The translations under genes and the position numbers were made by a program. Source: Botryotinia globosa (Eukaryota > Ascomycota > Leotiomycetes > Helotiales > Sclerotiniaceae). From it: a stretch of DNA of 64,000 nucleotides. This document shows, piece by piece, positions 12,187 through 21,852 of the stretch; position 1 is the first letter of the stretch, and every line of letters begins with the position of its first letter. Under the pieces are notes generated by a model. That model had not been told where the DNA came from, did not search any database, and worked only from the letters and a program-made list of their open reading frames with translations. The stretch lies in contig RCSZ01000016.1 of the NCBI GenBank assembly GCA_014898425.1, positions 620,001 through 684,000 on the forward strand, read 5' to 3'.

Positions 12187-12276
12187 TTATAGTAGTATAT
12201 CTTCTCGTGGGAATTGACACTTGTCTAGAAATGATGTAAGGTCTTTGATTTTGAGTATCTGAGAGAGTACTAACAT
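12187..12276 (-). other. Upstream open frame in the dehydratase leader
   Basis: An ATG at 12276 opens a 29-codon frame ending in TAA at 12187, 21 bp before the dehydratase ATG and about 30 bp downstream of its TATA box, so it could lie in the transcript leader. It does not join the main frame by splicing in any way I could find. A role in translation is only a possibility. Confidence 0.35.
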
Positions 12277-12305
12277 GAAAGCAGTATGGAAGGATCTGAA
12301 GGACT

Positions 12306-12312
12306 TTTTATA
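12306..12312 (-). promoter_or_regulatory. TATA box of aldoxime dehydratase
   Basis: On the minus strand the sequence reads TATTATAAAAAG, with TATAAAA about 140 bp upstream of the proposed ATG and about 50 bp downstream of the inverted repeat at 12364-12382. The placement fits a core promoter. Confidence 0.5.
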
Positions 12313-12363
12313 ATACCTTACTGTACCCCTTAATTTCAGCGTGACTGGCTCTTATCTTCATAT

Positions 12364-12382
12364 TGCGGATGTAGTATCCGCC
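12364..12382. promoter_or_regulatory. Inverted repeat GCGGAT-N5-ATCCGC, candidate Zn2Cys6 site
   Basis: The arms GCGGAT (12365-12370) and ATCCGC (12376-12381) are perfect inverted complements with a 5-bp spacer, giving CGG-N9-CCG. Zn2Cys6 dimers classically bind CGG triplets in inverted pairs. The site lies just upstream of the dehydratase TATA box. The same extended half-site recurs at 13011-13035. Confidence 0.5.
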
Positions 12383-13010
12383 CTAACGACATAGCCATGT
12401 ATAGACGATGACAATAAATATACAGTAAGACTGCGTTCGGGTAAGATGGTGCCACTTAGCTGCGGAATCTCAAGCGACATTAATTCTGTGAAACACGTAG
12501 CTTGAAATACGTCACTCTCGTAATGATTTCTGTGTTGAATGCAGGAGATTGGAATTGAAAGAAGTTGTCCGGAATACCTAGGTATGTACGTGCGGGATAT
12601 CAATTCTAGGAAGTTGCCGGTACGCTTCTACACTATTGATGTCAATTAACTAACCACGTTTTGCGTAGCTCAAAGCTCAGACCATAAGTTTATTACTACG
12701 AGGTACCTGTCCACAATGACAACGACCTGAAAAGTTGCAACAGCGAGTGAGTGATACATCCCTAGGTACCGGGAACCAGCGTTCAATGTGAATCTTTCTA
12801 TATTTCAATGCCAAGAGAAAGGAAGGTCTCCATCAATCATTAACCTTTTTAACCGCGGAAACAATTCCATCGTGAATTACAAATGTAAGGTCCACCAGTG
12901 GGGAGAAGACTATAATATTCTCATATGCATGTCATATCGTTTACTAACAAGATTCATTTAGCTTCTTGTCTTCTGTAGCATATCTCAACTCGCAAGAACA
13001 CTATCAAACG

Positions 13011-13035
13011 TGCGGATTTATGTTGTGTATCCGCA
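13011..13035. promoter_or_regulatory. Inverted repeat TGCGGAT-N11-ATCCGCA before the regulator start
   Basis: The arms TGCGGAT (13011-13017) and ATCCGCA (13029-13035) are perfect 7-bp inverted complements, giving CGG-N15-CCG. The site ends 3 bp before the regulator's ATG, so it could allow autoregulation (a roadblock or leader site), or reflect a transcription start further downstream. An ATG within its spacer (13020) opens a 12-codon frame that overlaps the main start in another frame. Confidence 0.45.
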
Positions 13036-13038
13036 GTC

Positions 13039-15374
13039 ATGGAATCCATGACATCTAATGAGCAAACACGTCTACGAATCAAAGTTGCTTGTGAAGAATG
13101 TCGAAAGAACAAACGAAAGGTATCTATCGACACCATAATATGACCTAGAATACTCCGTAGCATTATATACTAATTACGATCAGTGCCAAGGCCAGAGACC
13201 AACATGTGCTTTATGTGAGAAAGGAGGGAAGCTGTGCTATTATCCACCAGAGACCTCGCGAAAGTATGTTCTCAATTGACCGCATCAGTCTACACCACCA
13301 GCTTAACTAATACGTACAGACGTAAACGTTGCGATGATGGCTATGTCCGTAGTCTCGAAGACAAAGTAAAAGCTTTGGAGGCTCAGTTGGCAAACTATCA
13401 AAGTTTGGACCCTCAATCTCAACACAATGAAGAATATATGGGTCACGAGATTTTGCCCGTACGCAGTCCTGCCACCACCACTTCTCTTACTTATGAGTCT
13501 GAAGCCATGACCCCGGAGAGCATTGATGAGCCCAATGATCTGCGCTCGCAGGTTGCAATGAAAGAGCTTGCTTCATTGATGTTAACCATGGATATCGAGG
13601 AGAAGGGTGAACCTTCATTTACCATCCCAAGGAACAAGTTCTCCTCCAGACAGAATTCCATTTCAACCGAGAATTTGAATCCTGATGCTACCAGCCATGA
13701 TACAGACTTAAGCAATATTGGATTCTACACAGAAACACGAACACATCTCGTTGAATGTTTCATGGCTGCATTCAATATTTATCATCAATTTATAGAACAA
13801 GGAGAGCTTCAAACCATTCTATTGGAGACCACATTCTCAACAGAGCTGGATTTTGACTTCCGTAATCATGCTTTACTTTCCGTGGGTGCCTTTCTTTCCC
13901 CGAAGTCGGATGCAAAGGAGTTGAGTACTCACCATGCCACATCTGCCGAGAACATCCTATTGAGATGTATACGGGAGCATCCAAGTGACTTGGTTGTTCA
14001 AGGACTTGCATTGTTATCGTGGCGAGAATTGATGCTGGAGAATAATAGCATGGCCTACACTTACATAGGTATATCTTCCCTCATTTTTTGGTCAAAAATT
14101 TATTGATAGAATTATCACAGCTATGGCCACAGGCTTGATACTACATCTTGGCCTTCATGTGAGTAGCCTCGGATCAGGGAAGTCACCAAATTTGACTTTG
14201 AATCGTAATTCCCCGGTCGATGACTATGTTCGTAAACGCCGAATAAGGTCATTTTGGGCTTATTTTTCGGTGGATCGGTAAGTCTATCTGTACACGGACT
14301 ACGATGTACAATATGATAACTTTTGTGTGTAGCATGGTAACCTCAAGTCTCGGAATGAATTGCACCATACACTGGCAACGTATTCGAATATCCTCATTCT
14401 TCAGCGTCTTGGATCATAACCCGTCACCTGATGAATTGGCCCATGACAAGTTCTGCGAGCTATGGCACATTTGGGACTCTTTCATGGATCAAAGGTAGGT
14501 TCTTGTATCACAACCAAAGAACAATCAACTCACATCATCAATTAGGTATGCGTTTGAGTGGACCGGTTTGAAAGCCAAGCAACGGGAAAATCTTCTGAAA
14601 CGCGCGCATCAAGCACTCACGGATTTCTATGCGGGTACCGATGATAAGCTAGCTCTGAGTAAGACTTGCATGCCTCAAACTTTCCTTCTGTTCCAGTTGG
14701 CATATCACACTGCAATATTGCTCATTCATCGTCCCTTTCTAAACGAGCCTAAGGGATCGGAAACTCTGAGCTTTGCTCTAAGATCAGCGACAAACGCCGC
14801 TGCCTCGATAGCTCGAATTGTTCGAGCATATCGAAAATTTCGTGGTTTTGCTGATGCCAATCCTCAAGTTATAGATTACATCCTTAGTGCCGCTGTGATT
14901 CATTTATTGAATGCAACATCTGGCCGTAACTTTCTAGGGAGGCAATCTGCCAATAGCCTACAAAGTTGTTTGGGTGCTCTAGTCGAGATGCAGAGTACGT
15001 GGATGCCACAAGCAAGTAGAGCGATACGAGAAATACAAGAGCTCGCAGCCAAATGGAAAGTAGTATGGGCATTACCATTACAATTCAGCCAGCGCTTACC
15101 AGAAGGGGAAATTCGTCAAGACCACAGTCGAGTTATGGGACCGATGCAAGAATTTTCAAATGTTCTTACTGATGGCGCTCAAATACCCCATGGATTTGAT
15201 ATGGGTGAAACCGCGAATAGGTACATATATACTGGCTTCAATGATGACTGCGGGGCTCCGTGGGATCCAAGCTTGTTTGAAAATGCTTTGGAGCATGTCA
15301 ATCTCCCTGAACATATTGCGTATCAATCAAGTCTTGAATGGCTTTTCGACGAAAGTAATCCTGGCCTACAGTAG
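13039..15374 (+). CDS. Zn2Cys6 transcription factor with fungal-specific TF domain
   Basis: CDS join(13039..13119,13184..13263,13320..14068,14121..14277,14333..14494,14546..15374), 685 aa. The binuclear zinc cluster is complete: Cys18, 21, 28, 35, 38 and 45 in the spacing CX2CX6CX6CX2CX6C, split by the first intron after residue 27. It is followed by the basic linker RKRKR and a short coiled coil (SLEDKVKALEAQLANYQSL) for dimerisation. The middle homology region starts near residue 200 (THLVECFMAAFNIYHQF) and includes FWAYFSVDRM and WHIWDSFMDQR, typical of the fungal-specific TF domain. Such proteins act in the nucleus on genes carrying CGG repeats. Position between aldoxime dehydratase and nitrilase suggests a pathway-specific activator. 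Inverted CGG/CCG repeats stand upstream of both this gene and the dehydratase. The target assignment is inference; the family call is firm. Confidence 0.92.
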
Positions 15375-15836
15375 TAATCTATGAGATATCAAAGACAAGA
15401 AAATTTCCGACATTTGGCGATCCGTCGGGCGATGTAGTCGTCAATTGTGCTTACACCCAAGTAAGACAAATAAATTTGCTTCTCCAAGGAGAATGTAAAT
15501 ATTCAGGCGGAATTAGTACCGCGGAATCCCTATTTTTAGCGGTATGTCAGCAACCAAGCCACTGTCTTATCGGCCAGCGGGGCTTCATCCGCAAGATAAG
15601 AAACACCAAATGCGGGGAAAGCTATGTAGTATCCATCTTATTGTACTTTGAAATTCCTCTTTCTGGGTATTCATGCACAACATTACCTGATACAATCTCA
15701 TCAAAATCATGGAGTTCCGAGATATCATAAGTTGCAGGTTTGGAATACATAAGAACAAAGAAAATGCTCGCTGTGGTATTCACTTTGTTCATCTTACAAT
15801 TTCTCTACCAACAGTTTTCAAAATTCTACTACGAAC
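15375..15836. promoter_or_regulatory. Nitrilase upstream region with GCGGA-type motifs
   Basis: The 462 bp between regulator and nitrilase have no gene. They hold two direct GCGGAAT motifs (near 15508 and 15521) that also make a CGG-N8-CCG arrangement, one ATCCGCA (15587-15593, identical to the half-site of the inverted repeat at 13011-13035) and a TGCGGGG about 20 bp later. This is consistent with control by the neighbouring Zn2Cys6 protein, but unproven. Confidence 0.45.
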
Positions 15837-16931
15837 ATGGCTATCTCAACTTCCACAAAATTTCGCGTAGCTGTTACTCAACATGAGCCGGAATGGTTTG
15901 ATTTGCAGAAGTCGGTGGAAAAAACATGTCGTATTATCGCAGAGGCTGCAGAGAACGGTGCGCAGTTGGTCACATTCGCAGAAGCGTTTATTCCAGGCTA
16001 TCCTGCTTGGATATGGTGAGAATCTCTAATATCTAAAACCCCATTTCATTTGCGATACTGACTGGACAGCAGGACTCGCCCAGTCGACCCGATTCTTTCT
16101 ACTACATACATCAAGAACTCCCTAGTCGTCGATTCTGATGAGATGAGAAACATCCAAGACTGTGCCGCGAAGCATGGAATTGTCGTCTCTTTAGGATTCT
16201 CCGAAAACGACAATAACTCATTGTATATTGCGCAAGCTATCATCGATGGCGATGGAACGATAGTCATGAAAAGAAGGAAGCTAAAGGCTACGCATATGGA
16301 GCGTACAATTTTTGGAGATGCGTCTGGAGATAGTCTTATGAATGTTGCTTCGACTCGCGTTGGAAAGGTTGGAACTTTAGCGTGCTGGGAACATTGTCAA
16401 CCCTTGTTGAAATATCATACTTTACATCAAAGGGAGCAAATTCATTGCTCGGCATGGCCACCTATTGTCAATCATACTGGCGGACCCGAGTTATGGTCAA
16501 TGTCTCTGGAAGGTAAAGAAATATAATTCTCTCAACTGCAGGGTGTCACTAACACGCATCTTCCAGGATGTCAAGCCCTCTCCCAAGTATATGCCATTGA
16601 ATCTCAAACCTTCGTTCTTCATACCACCACAGTTATCACGGAAAAAGGAGTCGACGCCAATTCTTCAGAAGGTGGATTGTTGATGTCGGCGCCAGGAGGT
16701 GGTGCTTCAGTTATTATTGGGCCCGATGGTCGGGTCGTGTCGACACCTCTCGGTTCTACAACTGAAGGAATTGTCTATGGAGATATTGATCTTGATCAAG
16801 CGCTATTTGCGCGCAGTTTCTTGGATGTTTGTGGTCATTATAGTAGACCAGATCTTTTATGGCTTGGATGTGATACTCGTGAACGTAAATTGAGGGTCGA
16901 AGAGAAGCTTGAAGTTACGGAGAAGTGCTGA
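15837..16931 (+). CDS. Nitrilase (carbon-nitrogen hydrolase family)
   Basis: CDS join(15837..16015,16073..16512,16567..16931), 327 aa, introns of 57 and 54 nt. Nitrilases hydrolyse a nitrile to the carboxylic acid and ammonia through a Glu-Lys-Cys triad. Seen here: Glu49 in [13 protein letters not shown], the Lys region [12 protein letters not shown] (Lys129/131; many nitrilases have Pro where this has Ala) and Cys164 in [16 protein letters not shown], the hallmark of true nitrilases rather than amidases. [20 protein letters not shown] and the C-terminal [11 protein letters not shown] also fit. Length is normal. The aldoxime dehydratase about 4 kb away makes nitriles, so the pair could convert aldoximes to acids, possibly arylacetic acids. 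Substrate cannot be read from sequence; a cyanide-degrading relative is an alternative but the TF/dehydratase context favours organic nitriles. Confidence 0.93.
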
Positions 16932-18043
16932 ATTTTGCTGCACTGTTCTTTATGAAGCATCTTCACAAATGATTAGTTAATAATGCGATTTCCTATCCAA
17001 TGCCACTAATCTGCAGGCTCTTTTGAACAAACATACTGTATTCTTGCAAAAGGCATGGGAGCATATCGAGGCTAAAGCCAAACGACTGCAAATTTGTAGA
17101 AGATCGTCTCAAGTTCCCTAAATCCAAAACTTTGAATCTTACGATCCGTGCTTATTAATAATTTGTGAAGGGCTGAGCGTGACGTTTTGATCTTGTTACC
17201 ATCTGATAAACATTCTAAATAAACATCTTCTTTTCCCTCATCATTAACGCTCATGTGATCTTTATCACCGACTGATAGTTTGAATACAGTCAGAAATTTC
17301 GCAAGAGACTAATAATTGTTTGCCAAATATCAACTGGATCCATGAGATAATCTATTGAGGTTCTCAGCTCATGTTTTCCACTCCTCCCACTGTCATCTCT
17401 CGCGGTTTCGAAACCACCAAAAAGCAGTTAGATACTTCACGAGGCATTGATCTATCCATCACAAATCGGTTGTACGACGCTCAACTCAAATCTGAGAAGA
17501 GTGGTTACCGCAACAGGACAGCTGAAGTTCCAAATGGCGGGATGATGTATCTAAAGGGCTCTTGAGCATACGGAACAATATACAGCTGCGCATATCAAGA
17601 TAAAAAAGCCACTTCCGATGATGTCTATTTATCTGGTATAGGTTGTCTCTCGCCATTGGTTTACGGCTTCTCAAATCCCAGCTTTTGCACACATGGAGAC
17701 TCATTGTAGCATTCAAATTTCTACATATTCCGAGACAACCTCTTCTCTTACCGAGATTCTGAATATTTTGCGCTCGCTGCTGTGTTCAAGTGGCACTGAC
17801 TATTAAAGATTCATATGCAGATGCATCGTAATAACATCGGGTTCATGCCACGGGTTGCTTTACCCCGCTCCCCCTTGTTTACTTTTGAGGGAGCCACTGG
17901 TGAAGAGGTACTTGGTACTTTAACACATTTCTGGCTCCGTTAAACACACCTCTTCATCTTCATCATTGCAATGATTCATCTTTGATGTTTCATCATCTTT
18001 TGGGTTTCATGTGGTCAATTGACTATTGAGCCAAATACTCCCA
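16932..18043. other. Intergenic, no supported gene
   Basis: About 1.1 kb lies between the nitrilase and the MFS gene. Short open frames on both strands have no recognisable content. The last few hundred bp are CT-rich (17940-18000), as is common in fungal promoters. No CGG inverted repeat like those at 12.4 and 13.0 kb was seen here. Confidence 0.6.
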
Positions 18044-19672
18044 ATGGCAACACAAAACCCCACCGAAACTACTCCGCTGCTCAATCCACCACCGGAACCC
18101 CAATCCGAAATCCTCTATCCCAATGGCGATGCCGCGACTACCAATTTTGCTGTCCCAGACGATCCCTCCACACTCTACGTATGGATCCTCATGATCGGGC
18201 CCTTTCTATCCGCCTTCGTAGCAGCTGTTGATTCCTCCATGATTGCTACACTCTCATCACCTATAACTTCCTCATTTGGCTCACTATCTCATCTTCCATG
18301 GCTTGCTTCTGCATATTTCATAGCCAATGCTGCAGTTCAGCCTTTGTCTGGAAAACTCACTGATATCTATGGGAGACGGAGTGGACTTGTACTTGCGAAT
18401 ATCGTGTTTGCATTGGGGAATTACATGTGTGCAAGTGCGAAAATAGAATGGGTGTTGATTGCTGGTAGAGTTGTCGCAGGGCTAGGAGGTGGAGGGATTA
18501 TGGCCATTGCAACTTTTCTCTTGTCTGATTTAGTGCCTCTGAGAGATAGAGGTATGTGGCAAGGCATTGGAAATATGATCTTGGGCGTAGGATCCGGTAT
18601 AGGTGGTGTACTTGGAGGATGGATCAATGACTCTCTAGATTGGAGAGCTACATTTTTATTGCAGATTCCCATCACGCTGTTGGCTACGATATGGACATGG
18701 TTCACTATACGCATACCTACTGTAGATGATGGGGAGGGGAAATCAAATCTCAAACGGATTGATTACTTGGGTTCAATCAGTCTATTCACAACGCTCGTTG
18801 CGTTACTTCTTGGCATGAGTACCGGAGGTAACACGGTATCTTGGGCCAGTCCCATCGTTCTAATCAGTCTTCCTCTATCTTTGATATCCCTCCTGGTCTT
18901 CATTATCACCGAACTCAAATACGCCAAAGAACCCATCATACCACTTCCTCTTCTCTGCGACCTATCTGTTGCAGGCGGCTGTCTCACAAATGCTTTCTCC
19001 TCTGCCTCCCGCTTTGCGATGATATTTTATCTCCCCCTCTTCCTCGAAGTCCAGGGTTACACCGCCACAAAAATTGGTCTCCGTCTAATTCCCGGCTCAA
19101 TCGGCACAGCCATTGCCTCTATGATTGCTGGAATCATAGTGAAAAGTACCGGGAGATTCTACAAACTCGGTGTCGCATCCCAGATAATCTATATTCTAGG
19201 AATGGCGTTTATCTGTACATTTACATTACGAACATCTGCCTGGCCCCCCTTTGTCTGTTTTTTCATCATTAATATTGGATACGGAATTACGCTTACTACA
19301 ACTATTCTCGCGCTTCTGTCGTCGGTGAAAGCGAAAGATCAGGCTGTCATTACATCCGCACTTTTTGCCTTTCGATCAACCGGAACGGTCTTAGGAATTT
19401 CAGCAGCGGGACTTACGTTTCAAAATTTCTTGGGCAAATTATTATGGGAGAAACTGGGGGATATAGATAATGCAGCAGAATGCATTCAGCGAATCATTGA
19501 TGATTTCAAGGTGGTTGATGGTCTTGAGGAAGGTTTAAAAGAATTGGCTCTGCAGGCTTATACGGGCGCTGTAAGAGCTGTTTTCTTTTTGATGTTGGCA
19601 TTGGGAGGATTAGCTTTGGTGTTTACGTTGTTAATTAGGGATCGGGAATTGTCTCAGAGAATGGTGCGATGA
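18044..19672 (+). CDS. MFS transporter, 14-TM, Vba/Fnx1-like
   Basis: Intronless, 542 aa. Start is the ATG at 18044; the frame is open a little further upstream but without an ATG. The N-terminal tail has an acidic dileucine-type sequence (TETTPLLNPPPEP), often seen in vacuolar membrane proteins. About 14 hydrophobic segments follow. Motif A-like GKLTDIYGRRSG after the second helix and the glycine-rich GRVVAGLGGGGIMAIAT and GVGSGIGGVLGGWIND helices match the drug:H+ antiporter-2 branch, closest by eye to vacuolar basic amino acid transporters (Vba1/Fnx1). It follows the nitrilase in the same direction about 1.1 kb away. It may belong to the aldoxime/nitrile cluster as an exporter or be an unrelated vacuolar carrier; sequence alone leans to the second because of the Vba-like tail. 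Confidence 0.9.
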   Translation: MATQNPTETTPLLNPPPEPQSEILYPNGDAATTNFAVPDDPSTLYVWILMIGPFLSAFVAAVDSSMIATLSSPITSSFGSLSHLPWLASAYFIANAAVQPLSGKLTDIYGRRSGLVLANIVFALGNYMCASAKIEWVLIAGRVVAGLGGGGIMAIATFLLSDLVPLRDRGMWQGIGNMILGVGSGIGGVLGGWINDSLDWRATFLLQIPITLLATIWTWFTIRIPTVDDGEGKSNLKRIDYLGSISLFTTLVALLLGMSTGGNTVSWASPIVLISLPLSLISLLVFIITELKYAKEPIIPLPLLCDLSVAGGCLTNAFSSASRFAMIFYLPLFLEVQGYTATKIGLRLIPGSIGTAIASMIAGIIVKSTGRFYKLGVASQIIYILGMAFICTFTLRTSAWPPFVCFFIINIGYGITLTTTILALLSSVKAKDQAVITSALFAFRSTGTVLGISAAGLTFQNFLGKLLWEKLGDIDNAAECIQRIIDDFKVVDGLEEGLKELALQAYTGAVRAVFFLMLALGGLALVFTLLIRDRELSQRMVR

Positions 19673-20059
19673 TTGACTTCTTGCTTTCTGAATTCGATTG
19701 GAGTATTGAATTTACCTGAAAATCAACATTCACACTTAAACACTGGAAAATTTCTTTCACGTCACCTGTCCAGAATGTTAAAATACATTCTATCCTTGTT
19801 TATGAAAGTTGGAATCAATGTACCAACTCTCAAACGGCAGAACCTCTAATTATACCATCAAATACGGTTATCAAGTGTATCCATCCGTCTTCCAAAAAAT
19901 TCCACATCACATATCAAAACCAGGCTACTGTAGATAAAAAGCATACAGCATATCATTATCCGAATTCTGAACATGAGAATAAAGACACATGGCATATTTC
20001 TTCAGCCCACAATTTTCATCCGCATGGCGAGCATTTCGAAAATACCCAATGGAGGGCGC
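19673..20059. other. Convergent intergenic spacer
   Basis: 387 bp lie between the 3' ends of the MFS gene and the SAP-like gene. The spacer is AT-rich and should contain both polyadenylation regions. No other feature is seen. Confidence 0.6.
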
Positions 20060-21852
20060 TTATGCAGCAGCCGCAGGAGACGAAACCTTCTCTTTCACTA
20101 CTTTCCTGAATTGATATGTGAGATCTGAACTTCTGTTATCTGCATCCTCGCGATTCCAGAGAGCTTGCGCTTGCTGTTCTTCTTTCATGGTCCATGTGCT
20201 CGTATTTGAGATTGAAAAGAGTTTGCTGTTTGTAATGTTATTTCGGGTGAAGAGATGATGGCATAAATATACCAGTGCCACGTACCAGGTAGTTTCCCCG
20301 CATTGCGGTAATCTGCGATATATCTCCCAAGGATAGATTTCCTAACCTCTTCGCACATTTCCTCGAGTTTTTGCTTCACTAGTGTCTGGGTCCTTGCGAG
20401 TATCATTCCTTTTTCAAAACCTGTCGCTACCCACGTTCCTCCCCAGTAGATTTTGGTGAAAGGCACCGCTACCATTTTCCCTCGCTGATATTTCATCTCG
20501 AGATATTTATCTTCTAGAGTTAGAGACTCAGGTGGAGTAGTGAACATCAATCCAATATCTAGACTCCGATCTTGTTCAAGAAACTTGAACCACTCGGCGA
20601 CGGTAAACTTGGGGCGTGTTTTGAACACCCACACGTCCTGGTTTTGGGAGTTGGTTATGTTCTCAGTGATGAAGAGTGAGATGTTCTTTTCAAATTGCTG
20701 TTCTGTGGACAGGAGACTCCATAATCGGGTTCTTTCAGCTTCGTTTTGGATGCGCCAGGAAGGGTCGTGTGGACGATGCTTTTCTGCCTCAATTATTTCC
20801 CTCAGGCGTTCTGCTTCTGTAATTGGTTCATTGTTCTCATTAATTTCATTCACTTCATTCACTTCATCCTGATCATTAATTTCAGTACGTTCAACAAATT
20901 CAAAGTAATCTTTCAATCTTTCCTGCATCTCTTCTCTAGTACCAGAAGTATCTAGACCACGAAACGCACAATATGCACGCCATTTTTTCAACGTTTCCTT
21001 GGGTGGTTCGAAATATTCCGCTTCGGGACGATCATACTTTTCAGAGACTATTCGGTGATTCAAGGACCAGTACAGCAGACCATCATCTTTGTTTCGTTCC
21101 CCTCGATATACTAATTCGCCTTCTCCGTCAAGTGTAAAGTCTGCTAGGTCTTCGTGGGCAATTTCAATGGGGGGTATAAACACTGCTTCCGGATTCGCAA
21201 TGTATTTGGTTCTGATGATGACGCCCTTGGGAGGTTTTACTTTCTCTGATTTTCTGGGCGTGATGATCTTTGGGGACTTGGGAGACTTTGTTTTCTTTTC
21301 TCTGGGTCTGGTGATTTTTCGTGGGGATTTAGGAGGGCTGGTTTTGTTTTTCTTCGGTGCAGTGGGAGTTGTAACAGGACCAGATAATAAATCTCCACCA
21401 CCTGGTGCAGCGTCGCTTTGCTTATGGCGCTTTGAAGGCGGCTCGTCCTCATCCAAAGGCGAGTTGTACTTCGGTGCTTCTCTCTCTTCGGAGACCGAGT
21501 CTTCCATTAATCCCAACATATCCTCAAGGCCTAGTTGATCTTCTGATCCTAACATAGTTTCTGGCCTCGCTTTGTCTTTTTCTCCATATGATGACGCGGC
21601 ATTCGTTAATTTCCCGCTACGCAACCAGTTCATTAGGGTTGATGTTGAGGCATTGGTATTGGTCGATATCCCTCCGCGATTTGCCCTTTTTCCTTTTGAA
21701 GCAGGTGTTGCAGCTCTTTCGCCTTGCATGGCTTTCTTCTTGGGAGTGATTTCATCTGCAGCTGGAAGCAATCCTTTGCTTGGCGATTGGGGATCAGTTG
21801 ATGCCTTTGGGTTCCCTCGTTTCTTGGAGGCAAAAGCCTCGGTAGTGTTCAT
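20060..21852 (-). CDS. Hypothetical nuclear protein with SAP-like motif
   Basis: Exon 1 is 20282-21852; a second exon ending at 20060 is proposed with acceptor at 20225 (578 aa) or 20198 (569 aa), both in phase. Unspliced, the frame would stop at 20185 (555 aa). Residues 1-230 are disordered and full of Ser, Pro and Lys, with repeated SPKSP and PRK patches that look like nuclear localisation or DNA-contact basic segments. Near residue 300, LKKWRAYCAFRGLDTSGTRE followed by MQERLKDYFEF resembles a SAP helix-turn-helix. A Glu/Asn-rich linker and a folded-looking C-terminal half (WRIQNEAERTRLWSLLSTEQ, VWVFKTRPKFTVAEWFKFLE) follow. I do not recognise the C-terminal domain. A chromatin role is inference from composition and the SAP-like segment. 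The start ATG is 21852. The gene is convergent with the MFS gene. Confidence 0.75.

Larger units (their letters stand above)
12166..13038. promoter_or_regulatory. Divergent promoter between aldoxime dehydratase and regulator
   Basis: The 873 bp separate two start codons facing away from each other. They hold a TATA box for the dehydratase, two inverted repeats with the half-site TGCGGAT, further CCGG/CGG-type triplets (near 12459, 12566, 12614, 12768 and 12851), and one upstream open frame on each side. No protein gene is supported inside. Confidence 0.6.

Noticed and set aside
12358..12603. 81-codon minus-strand frame in the divergent promoter
   Set aside because: No domain or start context; it overlaps the candidate regulatory inverted repeat and lies upstream of the TATA box.
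18044..19672. Firm assignment of the 14-TM transporter to the aldoxime/nitrile cluster
   Set aside because: No CGG inverted repeat upstream, 1.1-kb gap, and Vba-like N-terminus; kept only as a possibility.
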